Assembly (NCBI RefSeq): GCF_030505615.1 | Contig: NZ_CP129992.1 | Span: forward strand, 2,232,001 to 2,296,000 | DNA: 64,000 nt | DNA from: Salinibaculum rarum | Lineage (GTDB): Archaea > Halobacteriota > Halobacteria > Halobacteriales > Haloarculaceae | Direction of reading: 5' to 3' | Shown: positions 7,479 through 16,271 of the stretch, piece by piece | How positions within the stretch are numbered: the stretch's first letter is position 1 | Layout: each line of letters opens with the position of its first letter | Notes under the pieces: generated by a model | The model's input: the letters and a program-made list of their open reading frames with translations, nothing else | Told to the model about the DNA's origin: nothing | The model's database searches: none | Program-made: the position numbers and the translations under genes

Positions 7479-9806
7479 TTAGTCGTCCACGCTCGCTTGT
7501 GAACCGCCGCTTTGTCCGGTCGACGTGGCCGCGTCGACGCTAAACCTGTCGAGCAACGTCTCCAATTCCTCGGCGCGTGCGCGCAGGTCCTGCGCGGAGG
7601 CCGAAACCTCCGAGATGGAGTCCGTCTGGTCTTCGGCCGCGTCGGCGACGGTGTCTGCCTCCTGGGCAGTCTGTTCGCTGATTTCGGTCAGGTCGTCTAT
7701 CATGCCCATCAACTGCTGTGTCGTCTGTGCCTGCTCTTCGGTCGCATCGTCGATTTCCTGGATGCCGACGTCGACTTCCTCCGTGTACTCGACGATGCGC
7801 TCGAGAGCCTCGATAGCCTCCTCGACCGTCTCGGCACCGGTCGTGATGCGCTCGCTGGTCGACTCCATCGTCGCGACAGTGTCGCCAGCCTGGTCCTGAA
7901 TGGTCCCGATGCGTTTCTCGATGTCGTCGGCAGCGTCTTTGGTGTCTTCGGCCAGCGACTTGACCTCGTCTGCCACCACGGCAAAGCCGTCGCCGGCGCC
8001 GTCGCCACCACCGCCACCGGCGCGGGCGGCCTCGATAGAGGCGTTCAGTGCCAGCATGTTGGTCTGCTCTGCAATGTCGCTGATGAGGTCGACGATGTCG
8101 CCGATCTCTTCGAGGTCTGCCGCCAGCGCGCTGATTTCATCGACTGTCTCGTCGGTCTCGGCATCGATGGCGTTCATCTCCTCGATTGCTTCCTGGGCGG
8201 CCTCTCGCCCTTCCTCACCGACCTCTGCGGCGGCCTGTGAGGTGTCTGCGACTTCCTGTGCGGATGCGGCCACCTCTTCGGCGGTCGCCGACAGTCCCTC
8301 CATCTCGGAGGAGGCGTCCTGGAGTCGCTGGCTTTGCTCTGTCGTTCCCTCGAAGATTTCCCCGATGGAACTCCGAACCTGCTGGCTGGCCTCGTCGACG
8401 CGCTCGGCGTTGTCGTCGACGCGGCTGGTCGCTTCGAGAACGTTGCGCGCGAACGACTGCATGTCGCCGATCGTCTCTTCCAGTGCGGCCAGCGTGTTGT
8501 TGATTTCCTCACCGACCGACGCCATGGCGTCGTTCTCGCTCTGCGGGTCGACTCGGGCGGTCAGGTCGCCGTCAGCGGCGTTACCCAGCACGCGCCGGTA
8601 CTCCGTGGCCTTCGCTTCGAGGTGGTCGTTTACCTGTTGCATCACCTCGCTTTCCTCGATTGCTTCTTCGCGAGCTTGTTCTGCCTCCTTGCGGGCACTT
8701 TCGGCCTCTTTACGCGCCTGTTCGGTCTCCGATATCTTCTCGCGTATGGAGGTCCGCATCTGTTCGAAGGAACTGTAGAGCGTCCCGAATTCGTCTTCAC
8801 GGGTGGTCGACAGTTCCACGTCGAGGTCTCCCTCGCCCATCGCGCGGGCTTTCGAGGACAGCGACCGGAGCGAGACGATGGTGCTGGTCCCGATAGTCAC
8901 ACCGACGAGGCCGAGGTTGATAATCGAGAACAGTAAGAGTCCGATGAGGTCCGAATTTATCTGGTTGCTCAGCGCGTACGCCTGGTCCTTGTCGGCATGA
9001 ACCATCACGGTCCAGTCCGTCGAACGCAGTTGCGTACTCGCCATGAGCATCTCGTCCATCTCGACGAATTCGCTTTCTCCACCCTCGAGTTGCGTGGAGC
9101 CAGCGGCCCCGTCGTGGTCGGAGAGAATCAAACTGCTGTTGGGGTGTGAGACGTATTGACCGTCGCTGTTGACGACGAGAGTGGCGGAATCGTCGCGGCG
9201 GTCAGAGATAGACTGGGACTGAGCCTGAAGATCAGTCATGTAGACGAGAACGTGGTCGGGATTGTTCTCGACAGGCGAGATAACCGCAATTATCGGGTGG
9301 TCGACGAGTGATACTGAGAACGGGCCGGAAACGTAGGTGTCAGTCGGTCCGTCGAATTCGAGTGGGTCCTGTGCGAAGGCCGCGCCCTGCTCGCGCGGAT
9401 TGACGCCCACGAACTCCTCGTTCGAACTCGCCTCGAAAGTCATCGACGTGGTGTTCAGGTAGTGAACGGCCACGACGTTCTCCGGGACGGCCTTTTGTTC
9501 GACGAGGCGGTCGAGATACTGATTTGCCTCTCCAGAGTCCCCGCTCTGGAGGGCCGGATTCGAAGACGTGCCCCTGACGCTTCGCTGCGTGTTGTTCAGC
9601 CAGGAATCGAGCTGTGCGCCCTGTGACTCTGAGAGTGCTGTCAGGTCGCCCCTGACGTCCTCGTTGAGCGTCGCCGACGCCTGTGAGCTGATGACCAGGC
9701 CGAAAGCGACCATCAGCACGATTGCAAGCGCCAGCGCGATACCTAACTGTGTCGCGTAACTCTTCCGCAGAGAGTCAGGGAGAAGTGAACCACTGTTCGA
9801 TGCCAT
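7479..9806 (-). CDS. htrII: Sensory rhodopsin II transducer HtrII
   Basis: 775-residue methyl-accepting protein. TM1 is about residues 19-40 ([20 protein letters not shown]). A large extracellular sensor domain spans about 41-285, TM2 about 285-312, a HAMP domain about 312-365, a coiled coil rich in Arg/Lys/Glu about 360-395, a second HAMP-like segment about 400-450, and the MCP signalling domain follows. The signalling tip has [20 protein letters not shown]. The big extracellular domain makes it like Halobacterium HtrII, which also senses serine, and unlike the short Natronomonas HtrII. A glycine-rich stretch follows the tip. Promoter TATA at 9831-9840. Confidence 0.92.
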   Translation of the reverse strand: MASNSGSLLPDSLRKSYATQLGIALALAIVLMVAFGLVISSQASATLNEDVRGDLTALSESQGAQLDSWLNNTQRSVRGTSSNPALQSGDSGEANQYLDRLVEQKAVPENVVAVHYLNTTSMTFEASSNEEFVGVNPREQGAAFAQDPLEFDGPTDTYVSGPFSVSLVDHPIIAVISPVENNPDHVLVYMTDLQAQSQSISDRRDDSATLVVNSDGQYVSHPNSSLILSDHDGAAGSTQLEGGESEFVEMDEMLMASTQLRSTDWTVMVHADKDQAYALSNQINSDLIGLLLFSIINLGLVGVTIGTSTIVSLRSLSSKARAMGEGDLDVELSTTREDEFGTLYSSFEQMRTSIREKISETEQARKEAESARKEAEQAREEAIEESEVMQQVNDHLEAKATEYRRVLGNAADGDLTARVDPQSENDAMASVGEEINNTLAALEETIGDMQSFARNVLEATSRVDDNAERVDEASQQVRSSIGEIFEGTTEQSQRLQDASSEMEGLSATAEEVAASAQEVADTSQAAAEVGEEGREAAQEAIEEMNAIDAETDETVDEISALAADLEEIGDIVDLISDIAEQTNMLALNASIEAARAGGGGGDGAGDGFAVVADEVKSLAEDTKDAADDIEKRIGTIQDQAGDTVATMESTSERITTGAETVEEAIEALERIVEYTEEVDVGIQEIDDATEEQAQTTQQLMGMIDDLTEISEQTAQEADTVADAAEDQTDSISEVSASAQDLRARAEELETLLDRFSVDAATSTGQSGGSQASVDD

Positions 9807-9830
9807 CGGTCCAAAGGTGGGTATAGACCC

Positions 9831-9840
9831 TCTTAAAAGA
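9831..9840 (-). promoter_or_regulatory. TATA box for htrII-sopII
   Basis: TCTTTTAAGA on the minus strand, 25-34 nt before the htrII ATG at 9806; consistent with a leaderless mRNA. Confidence 0.6.
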
Positions 9841-9912
9841 CAGTCCCTATCTGTTAGGAATGATAATCAGCCGTCGGCACCGTCTCGAATACATTCGTTT
9901 GAATCGAGGCCT

Positions 9913-10437
9913 TCAGAGGAGGTTATACGCCTGGATATACTCTTTGGCGTACTCGTGAGCAGACTCCTCCAGCGAGTGAACGAGTCGCCACTCGTCGTGT
10001 TGACAATCGAGTGTCACGTCGAACTCGTCTGTCGGCGTGACCAGAAAGACGACGTTGACGGTGTGACGCGAGTCGACGCCCTCGACGGAAGCGGTGTCCC
10101 AGAAGTGACTGTGAACGCCGAGGCGCCGCTCGATAGCGACCGCAAGGCCGAGTTCTTCGCGTGCGATACGTCTGGCAGCCACAGGCAGGCGCTCGCCTTT
10201 GTAGAGGCGGCCGCCGGGCCAGAACCACTCGCCAGCGGCGGGTTCGTTGGTCCGGCGCGCGAGAACGACCCCGCCGTCGTGTGCGACGACGACTTCGACA
10301 CAGACCTGTGGCAGGTGCGCGAGACAGTCACCGAACGTCTCCTCGGGAACAAACTCGTCGTGAACGTCCATGTCGGCTGGCAGGACTTGTCGGCCAAAGA
10401 GTGTCCCGGACAGCGCCCGACCTACCACAACAGTCAT
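9913..10437 (-). CDS. Nudix hydrolase, GDP-mannose mannosyl hydrolase-like
   Basis: 174 residues. The Nudix region (GGRLYKGERLPVAARRIARE then ELGL, about residues 75-98) departs from the consensus: the usual RE pair reads RI. As I recall, Escherichia coli GDP-mannose mannosyl hydrolase has the same kind of change. Other stretches (RRTNEPAAGEWFWPGG, HTVNVVFLV, QHDEWRLV) also resemble that enzyme, which hydrolyses GDP-sugars with inversion. The ATG at 10437 fits a TATA at 10456-10464; an internal ATG at 10371 is an alternative. No sugar-nucleotide gene is adjacent, so substrate is inferred only. Confidence 0.8.
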   Translation of the reverse strand: MTVVVGRALSGTLFGRQVLPADMDVHDEFVPEETFGDCLAHLPQVCVEVVVAHDGGVVLARRTNEPAAGEWFWPGGRLYKGERLPVAARRIAREELGLAVAIERRLGVHSHFWDTASVEGVDSRHTVNVVFLVTPTDEFDVTLDCQHDEWRLVHSLEESAHEYAKEYIQAYNLL

Positions 10438-10451
10438 TAGAGAGTGTCGTC

Positions 10452-10464
10452 ATATCTAGATAAA
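10452..10464. promoter_or_regulatory. Shared divergent TATA element
   Basis: ATATCTAGATAAA is nearly palindromic around TCTAGA. Read on the minus strand it gives TTTATCTAGA, 19-27 nt before the Nudix ATG; read on the plus strand it lies 10-22 nt before the ATG at 10474. The two genes appear to share a very compact divergent promoter. Confidence 0.45.
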
Positions 10465-10473
10465 GCGGCTCAT

Positions 10474-11982
10474 ATGGCATCCTCGGACCCTGACGAACTC
10501 GACGACCCGTTCTCGGTACTCGTGTCCGTTCTCCAAGAGCCCGAGCAGATGCGAAGCCAACTGCCGCGTATCGTCAGCCTGTTCGAGGACGACGACCGCC
10601 GCGTGCGCCTCTCGGCGGCGTGGGCCTGTACAGCCATCGCCAACGAACTCGAAGACGAGGACACGATAGCCTATCTCATCCGGCGATTGAGCGACCGACT
10701 GGACGAGGAACACGTCTCGCTGGAACTGACGACGACACTCGATTACCTCTCGACGCGGTATTCCAAACAGGTCGAGCAGGTGCTTTCACAACTCCACGAA
10801 GAAGAGCGCGAACGTGGGTCGATACCGCTCCCACAGGTCGGAAACTTCACCCGCAGCAGCTACTACAGTACCGAACCCTCACGGGACGGGATGGGACGGA
10901 CGAAAATCGCCGGCAGCGACACCGACGACGACCCGAGAAGTGCCTACACCAACTCCCAGCGCGAGGACACCGACCAGACCCGGCGCGTGAGCGAAGACGA
11001 CACGGAAGAGACAGAAGACGGCAGGGAACGTGACGAGCAATCGACGGACGACAGCGAGGAGGGGGGTGGACCGTCGACTGACGACGACCAGGAGGAGGCG
11101 TTCGGCGCGATGGGCGAACAGCGAACCGCCATCACCGGCATCGCCACGGCGAGTCGCTTCGACAAGTTACACCTGCTGGCGTCCCGTCGACGACAGCGGT
11201 ACGCAGACGTCTACGACGCGCTCGTCGGCCGGGGCAGCGAGGAGGAAGCGGTCGCTCTCCGTCTCTTTCACGACCCGCCGGACGCGTCCGACCGGGTTGA
11301 GTTCGTCGCTCGAATGCGAACACAACTCACCAGATGGGAAGCCGTCTCAGACCATCCCCACGTCGTCACGGTTCTCGACTGGGGAATCGACCCAAAGCCG
11401 TGGCTGGCGACGCGCTTTGCGGGCGAGCCACTCGCGGAATCCGAATCCATACCCGCGGGCCGGGTCTTCGACGACGCAATCGGCCTCGCCGCCGCAGTGT
11501 CGCATCTCCACGCCAGCGGTGTCGTCCACGGCGGTATCGACCCGGGGAACGTCGCGTATCCCGACGACGTCATGGGCAGTGACACACAACAACAGCCGTT
11601 GCTGGACAACGTCGGACTGATGAACGCGTTCCGCTATCACTTCGAACCGGCGCTGCATCTCGACCCCCGCTATGCCGCGCCGGAGTATTTCGACAGTCAG
11701 TACGGTGGCATCGACCACAGGACCGACATCTATCAGCTGGGCGCAGTCCTCTATTACCTGTTTACCGGGCAGCCACCGTACACCGGGGAGTTCGAACAAG
11801 TCAGAGAGGGTGTCCTGACAGAGGAGCCGACAGCTCCAAGCACTATTCGAGAGGACGTCCCAGCGACAGTCGACGAGATAATCAAGAAATCGATGGCGCG
11901 GGACAAACTCACGCGATACGAAACTGTCGAACATCTCGAGCAGGACCTCGTAGGCATCCGGAGGAGGGGCGAAGATGGTTAG
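10474..11982 (+). CDS. HEAT-repeat protein kinase-fold protein, probable pseudokinase
   Basis: 502 residues. The N-terminal ~115 residues look like HEAT/ARM-type helices (RIVSLFEDDDRRVRLSAAWA). A long acidic low-complexity linker (about 125-215) follows, then a kinase-like domain (about 215-500). Key residues differ from active kinases: the beta3 Lys is Arg (VALRLF), the catalytic loop reads HGGIDPGNV where HRDLKPEN is expected, and the DFG region reads LLDNVG. APEYFDSQYGGIDHRTDIYQLGAVLYYLFTG matches the APE to helix F region well. The gene overlaps the next by 8 nt. ATG at 10474 is chosen over a GTG at 10444 that would overlap the promoter. Confidence 0.8.
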   Translation: MASSDPDELDDPFSVLVSVLQEPEQMRSQLPRIVSLFEDDDRRVRLSAAWACTAIANELEDEDTIAYLIRRLSDRLDEEHVSLELTTTLDYLSTRYSKQVEQVLSQLHEEERERGSIPLPQVGNFTRSSYYSTEPSRDGMGRTKIAGSDTDDDPRSAYTNSQREDTDQTRRVSEDDTEETEDGRERDEQSTDDSEEGGGPSTDDDQEEAFGAMGEQRTAITGIATASRFDKLHLLASRRRQRYADVYDALVGRGSEEEAVALRLFHDPPDASDRVEFVARMRTQLTRWEAVSDHPHVVTVLDWGIDPKPWLATRFAGEPLAESESIPAGRVFDDAIGLAAAVSHLHASGVVHGGIDPGNVAYPDDVMGSDTQQQPLLDNVGLMNAFRYHFEPALHLDPRYAAPEYFDSQYGGIDHRTDIYQLGAVLYYLFTGQPPYTGEFEQVREGVLTEEPTAPSTIREDVPATVDEIIKKSMARDKLTRYETVEHLEQDLVGIRRRGEDG

Positions 11983-12700
11983 CTTCGGCCTCTACAACAT
12001 CGAGGGGAACCCCAACCTGACGTTTATCTTCTTTATCGCGTTGACGATACTCACCGTCATCGGCCTGCGGTTTGCCTACTACGCCTACCGGAACCGGACG
12101 GCGACATCGATTGGCACGCAGGTACCCATCTGGAATCACCTGCTATACGCCGGTGCATTGACGACCGTCTTCGGCGTCGCCGGCATTCTCGAAATCGTCA
12201 GCTCCCTCCAGTTCCCGTACAAGCGCGTCGCACTGTTGGGCGCGACGCTGTGGTTCGCGTTTGCAATCAGGCAAATCCACGCCACAGCGACGAGTGCCGA
12301 CGGCGGCGGGTCCCGTGCACGTCCCCTCGAACGCGTCGCGAGAGTGGCATTTGTCGTGGTTGTCGTCGTCCTGGCTGCGTTGCTGGTGCAGTCCGGGCAG
12401 TCGACTCTCACCGCCGCTGTCGAGAGCATCAGTGCGATTGCGTTCCTGGGGTATGGTGTCGTGTTCTATCAGGGCCAGGTGTCAAACACCAGGCTCCAGG
12501 GCACGATGCTCGACTCGCTGTTGCGCCACTTGCTCCCGGTTCTTATGTTCGCCGCGCTGACGAGTATCGTCAACCTCGCAATTCCGTTCGGTCTGGACCG
12601 TATCGTCGTGTTGCACGTCGAGGTGGTCTTTATCATCATGACCGCGACGGCGTTGATGACTGGGACGATCAAACTCCGGCAGAACCTCGCCAGCCTCTGA
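11975..12700 (+). CDS. Multi-pass membrane protein
   Basis: 241 residues with about seven hydrophobic segments (for example TFIFFIALTILTVIGLRFAY, VAFVVVVVVLAALLVQSG, and VVFIIMTATALMTGTIKL near the end). I do not recognise a family with confidence. Its start lies inside the last codons of the kinase-like gene (8-nt overlap), so the two are almost certainly co-translated, and a membrane partner for the pseudokinase is the obvious inference. Confidence 0.75.
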   Translation: MVSFGLYNIEGNPNLTFIFFIALTILTVIGLRFAYYAYRNRTATSIGTQVPIWNHLLYAGALTTVFGVAGILEIVSSLQFPYKRVALLGATLWFAFAIRQIHATATSADGGGSRARPLERVARVAFVVVVVVLAALLVQSGQSTLTAAVESISAIAFLGYGVVFYQGQVSNTRLQGTMLDSLLRHLLPVLMFAALTSIVNLAIPFGLDRIVVLHVEVVFIIMTATALMTGTIKLRQNLASL

Positions 12701-12770
12701 GTGTCGGTGTGGGACGAATCTCTAGCTGCGACGAGACAGAACTATTGGGGTCGCAATCACAGACAAACGT

Positions 12771-13727
12771 ATGCAGGCAGTCCGCTATCACGAACACGGT
12801 GGCTCCGACGTGTTGCAGGTCGACGACGTCGACCGACCAGAACCAGCCGACGACGACGTCCTCATCGAGGTAGAGGCAGCGGGTGTCAACCCCGTCGACA
12901 CCTACTTTCGCGAAGGGGCCTACGAACCGGCCAGCCTGCCCTGGATTCCTGGCTCCGACGTGGCTGGCACTGTCGCGGCGGTCGGCGAAGACGTGACCGA
13001 CTTTGCTGTCGGCGACCGCGTGTTCGGGACCGGGCTCGGGAACTCGAGACAGGGAACCTGTGCCGAATACGTCGCCGCGCCGACGGACCTGCTAGCCCAT
13101 CTGCCCGACGGGGTCGACTTCGTCACGGGCGCCGCGACGGCGCTGGTCGGTGTCACGGCCTGGCAGACGCTCGTCGACGCGTGTTCGATTCGTCCGGCTA
13201 ACACCTGTCTGATCCACGGCGGGAGCGGCGGCGTCGGCCACGTCGCCGTCCAGTTGGCCGCGGCGTCGGGCGCGACGGTTACGACGACGGCATCGACAGG
13301 GTATCACGACCGCCTCCGGGAACTCGGTGCGGACACTGTCCTCGACTACCGTCGCGACGACCTCGACGAAGCGGTCGTCGACGCCGGGCGGCCGGACGTC
13401 ATCCTGGACCACCGGCTCGACGAGTACCTCTCGTTCGACACCGACGTGGCCGCCCACGGCGGCAACATCGGCGCAATCGGCAACGAGTCGCTCTCGGCGA
13501 CCTTCGAGAACGTCCCGCAGTGTCGCAGCAAGGCGCTCTCGGTCCACCACGTCAGCATGTTCAACACGCCCGACATCAGCTACGTCCTCTCGAAGCTCGC
13601 GACGCTGATGGCTGACGGCAACCTCTCGAGTGTCGTCGCGCGGCGCTACGCACTCGAAAACGTCGACGAGGCCCACCGCGCCGTCCTCGAAGATAGCTAC
13701 CTCGGGAAACTCGTCGTCGAACTCTGA
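12771..13727 (+). CDS. NADPH:quinone reductase-type zinc-free dehydrogenase
   Basis: 318 residues of the MDR superfamily. The N-terminal GroES-like domain includes GVNPVDTYFREG (about residue 42) and lacks the zinc ligands of alcohol dehydrogenases. The nucleotide-binding domain has GGSGGVGHVAVQLA (about residue 150). This pattern matches quinone oxidoreductases (Qor) and related enoyl reductases. The gene stands alone on the plus strand with about 70 nt before it and no obvious functional neighbour. Confidence 0.88.
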   Translation: MQAVRYHEHGGSDVLQVDDVDRPEPADDDVLIEVEAAGVNPVDTYFREGAYEPASLPWIPGSDVAGTVAAVGEDVTDFAVGDRVFGTGLGNSRQGTCAEYVAAPTDLLAHLPDGVDFVTGAATALVGVTAWQTLVDACSIRPANTCLIHGGSGGVGHVAVQLAAASGATVTTTASTGYHDRLRELGADTVLDYRRDDLDEAVVDAGRPDVILDHRLDEYLSFDTDVAAHGGNIGAIGNESLSATFENVPQCRSKALSVHHVSMFNTPDISYVLSKLATLMADGNLSSVVARRYALENVDEAHRAVLEDSYLGKLVVEL

Positions 13728-13821
13728 GCGGGCGTCGTCGTTGTTCGCCGTCACTACCAACGTTCGGATAGTTCCCGAATCCGGCCAACGTTTTATCTTC
13801 TCTGCGAGCGACATGACAGGT

Positions 13822-14532
13822 ATGACAGTCTCGTTTGACTTCAGCGGCGACGTGGTACTCGTGACCGGCGTCGGCGGCGCGCTCGGGAGCGCCGTCGCGG
13901 AGGCGTTTCTCGACAGTGATGCGACCGTCTGTGGGGCCGACCTCGTTGACAGCGAAAGCGAGGACTTCCTACTCGATGACCCCGAGCGAATCGATTTCTA
14001 CCAGGGCGATTTCACCGACGAAGCGGAGGTCAAAGCAGCTATCGAGAATATCGTCGACGCACACGGCGGACTCGATTATCTGTGCAACATCGCCGGGACG
14101 TGGCGCGGCGGCAGTCCCGTCGACGAGACCGACGTCGAGACGTTCGATTTCCTGTTCGACGTGAATCTCAAGACGATGTTCCTGGCGACGAAACACGCCC
14201 TGCCACATCTTCGGGCGCGCGAGGGGGCGGTCGTCAGCGTCTCCGCCCGGTCCTCGCTGGAAGGTGGGGAGGGTGACGCCATCTACCGGGCGACGAAAGC
14301 CGGCGTACGCATCCTGACCGACTCCGTCGCCGAGGAGAATCTCGGGTCCGTCCGCGCAAACGCCGTCATGCCGAGTGTCATCGACACGCCGATGAACCGC
14401 GAGATGATGCCCGATTCAGACTTCGATACGTGGGTCGACCCTGCCGACATCGCCGACGTGATGCGGTTTCTCTGTAGCGACGCCGCGAGTGTCACCAGCG
14501 GCGCGGCCGTGCCGGTCTATGGTGAAGCCTAG
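13822..14532 (+). CDS. Short-chain dehydrogenase/reductase
   Basis: 236 residues. Classic SDR features: cofactor motif VTGVGGALG (about residue 14), CNIAG (the NAG motif, about residue 90), the catalytic serine in VVSVSA and YRATK (YxxxK, about residue 155). Substrate unknown. Two in-frame ATGs exist (13813 and 13822); a TATA-like TTTTATC at 13790-13796 fits either. Encoded proteins differ by three residues only. Confidence 0.88.
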   Translation: MTVSFDFSGDVVLVTGVGGALGSAVAEAFLDSDATVCGADLVDSESEDFLLDDPERIDFYQGDFTDEAEVKAAIENIVDAHGGLDYLCNIAGTWRGGSPVDETDVETFDFLFDVNLKTMFLATKHALPHLRAREGAVVSVSARSSLEGGEGDAIYRATKAGVRILTDSVAEENLGSVRANAVMPSVIDTPMNREMMPDSDFDTWVDPADIADVMRFLCSDAASVTSGAAVPVYGEA

Positions 14533-14590
14533 TTGACTGCTACCGGCAGAAATCACCACGTTTTAATCGGTCTTTATAGTAACCAGCGGT

Positions 14591-15952
14591 ATGAGCGAGC
14601 GTGAAACGTGGGCGACTCGAATAGGCTTCCTCCTCGCTGCCATCGGCAGCGCGGTTGGACTGGGAAACATCTGGCAGTTCCCGTTCAAGACGGCGACCAA
14701 CGGGGGCGCAATCTTCGTTCTGGTCTACCTCGTGGCCGTCCTCGTCATCGGGCTCCCGACACTGCTGGCGGAGTTCGTCGTCGGGAGGCGGACCCGCGCG
14801 AACGCCGTCGACGCATTCGAGAAACTGGGATACAGAAACTGGCGTATCGTCGGCGCGCTCGGCGCATTCATCGGCTTCTGGATTGTCAGCTACTACAGCG
14901 TCGTTGGCGGGTGGGTCGGCCGCTACATCATCGGGAGTGCCCGTGGCGCGTACTTCGATGCGCCGGCCGAGTACTTCGGCGCCGTCTCGGCCGGCCCCGA
15001 CGCCATCCTCTTTCACGCACTCTTTATGGCTATCACCGTCGCTGTCGTCGCTTTCGGTATCGAGGACGGCATCGAGAAAGCCACGAAAGTGATGGTCCCC
15101 AGCATCGTCGTGTTGATGATTGGGCTGGCAATCTGGGCGGCGACGCTCGGCGGTGCGGCTGACGGATACTCCTACTTCCTCAACCCCGACTTCAGTCAGT
15201 TGGCCGGCAACGCCGGTGAAATCATTCCGTTTGCCGTCTCGCAGGCGTTCTTCACCCTCTCGCTCGGGATGGCCATCATGATAACGTACTCCTCGTACGT
15301 CGACGAGGACACGAGCCTCTTCGTCGACGGTGGGGCGATTGTCGTGACGAACACGCTGGTCGGCATCCTCGCCGGCCTGGTCGTGTTCCCGATTCTGTTT
15401 GCGAACAACATCGAGGCGAGTACCAGCGGCCCGGCGGCTATCTTCGTGGCGATGGCAAGCGCGTTCAGCCAGGTGCCGGGCGGGCGCATCCTCGGTGTCG
15501 CCTTCTTCGCAGTGGTTCTCATCGCGGCACTGTCCTCGGCAATCTCGCTAATGGAAGTCATCGTCTCCTGGGCGACAGACCACTTCGCCGTCTCGCGACC
15601 GGTGGTGGCCGGCGGTATCGGCACCGCGCTGTTCGTCCTCGGGCTCCCGTCTGCCTGGGACACCGCCTGGCTTACCTGGTTCGACAATCTGGCGTACAAA
15701 CTGCTGCTTCCGACCTCTGTTCTCCTCCTGCTGATTTTCGTCGGCTACATCCTCGGCCAAAACGCCATCTCGGAGCTGGCGAAGGGAAGCTCTCTCAGGA
15801 GCGTCGGGCCGATCTGGCTGTGGACGATTCGAACCATCGTCATCCTCTCTGTGATCGTCACGCTCGTGCTGGGTATCGAAACGCTGCTCGCAGGTGATTT
15901 CCTGGGACTGGAATTCATCGGCGAGGACCCACCACTCGTGCCCCCGTTCTGA
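14591..15952 (+). CDS. Sodium-dependent SNF-family transporter
   Basis: 453 residues, about eleven to twelve transmembrane helices. The N-terminus ATRIGFLLAAIGSAVGLGNI followed by WQFPF is the signature of the neurotransmitter:sodium symporter family, where the first helix holds sodium and substrate sites. Prokaryotic members carry amino acids such as leucine, tryptophan or tyrosine; substrate here is open. The gene has its own promoter (TTTATAGT about 13-20 nt and TTTTAATC about 24-31 nt upstream). Confidence 0.92.
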   Translation: MSERETWATRIGFLLAAIGSAVGLGNIWQFPFKTATNGGAIFVLVYLVAVLVIGLPTLLAEFVVGRRTRANAVDAFEKLGYRNWRIVGALGAFIGFWIVSYYSVVGGWVGRYIIGSARGAYFDAPAEYFGAVSAGPDAILFHALFMAITVAVVAFGIEDGIEKATKVMVPSIVVLMIGLAIWAATLGGAADGYSYFLNPDFSQLAGNAGEIIPFAVSQAFFTLSLGMAIMITYSSYVDEDTSLFVDGGAIVVTNTLVGILAGLVVFPILFANNIEASTSGPAAIFVAMASAFSQVPGGRILGVAFFAVVLIAALSSAISLMEVIVSWATDHFAVSRPVVAGGIGTALFVLGLPSAWDTAWLTWFDNLAYKLLLPTSVLLLLIFVGYILGQNAISELAKGSSLRSVGPIWLWTIRTIVILSVIVTLVLGIETLLAGDFLGLEFIGEDPPLVPPF

Positions 15953-16213
15953 CTGGCTAACTCGGCTTTCCCACCCGCGCTGTCGGGACCGACTGTGAAC
16001 TTCCATGACATTCGATTATCGTCGTAGCGTCGGCTGGTCTCACGATTGACATGCCATGGATAGTCGACTCGATTCAAAGACCAGTGTCGAGTATCCGGAA
16101 TCATCTATGCGGAGCCGGGTGCAAACAGGCGAGAGAGGACCAATCTTGTCCTGGCGGGTTCTTCCCCGCGCTTTTCGACAGCTAACGATGCCGAGTGTCT
16201 CGATTACAGAATC
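15953..16213. other. Non-coding stretch before pcc operon
   Basis: About 260 nt between the SNF transporter and the pccB promoter. I see no convincing ORF, tRNA or repeat; it should hold the 3' end of the transporter mRNA and upstream control sequences for pccB. Confidence 0.4.
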
Positions 16214-16221
16214 CTTTTTAG
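16214..16221 (+). promoter_or_regulatory. TATA box for pccB-pccX-pccA
   Basis: CTTTTTAG lies 24-31 nt before an ATG at 16245 and 47-54 nt before the pccB ATG, so the transcript probably begins near 16245 and has a short leader. Confidence 0.5.
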
Positions 16222-16244
16222 CTCGGTACTGCTTGCATCTGCCA

Positions 16245-16271
16245 ATGAGCGTCGGGAGGAAGCACCAATGA
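16245..16271 (+). promoter_or_regulatory. pccB leader with 8-codon upstream ORF and Shine-Dalgarno
   Basis: An ATG at 16245 opens eight codons (MSVGRKHQ) whose TGA overlaps the pccB ATG (caATGA). Inside it, GGGAGG at 16254-16259 is a strong Shine-Dalgarno 8 nt before the pccB start. Leadered mRNAs with SD sites are a minority in haloarchaea, so this decides the pccB start and may give translational coupling. Confidence 0.5.
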
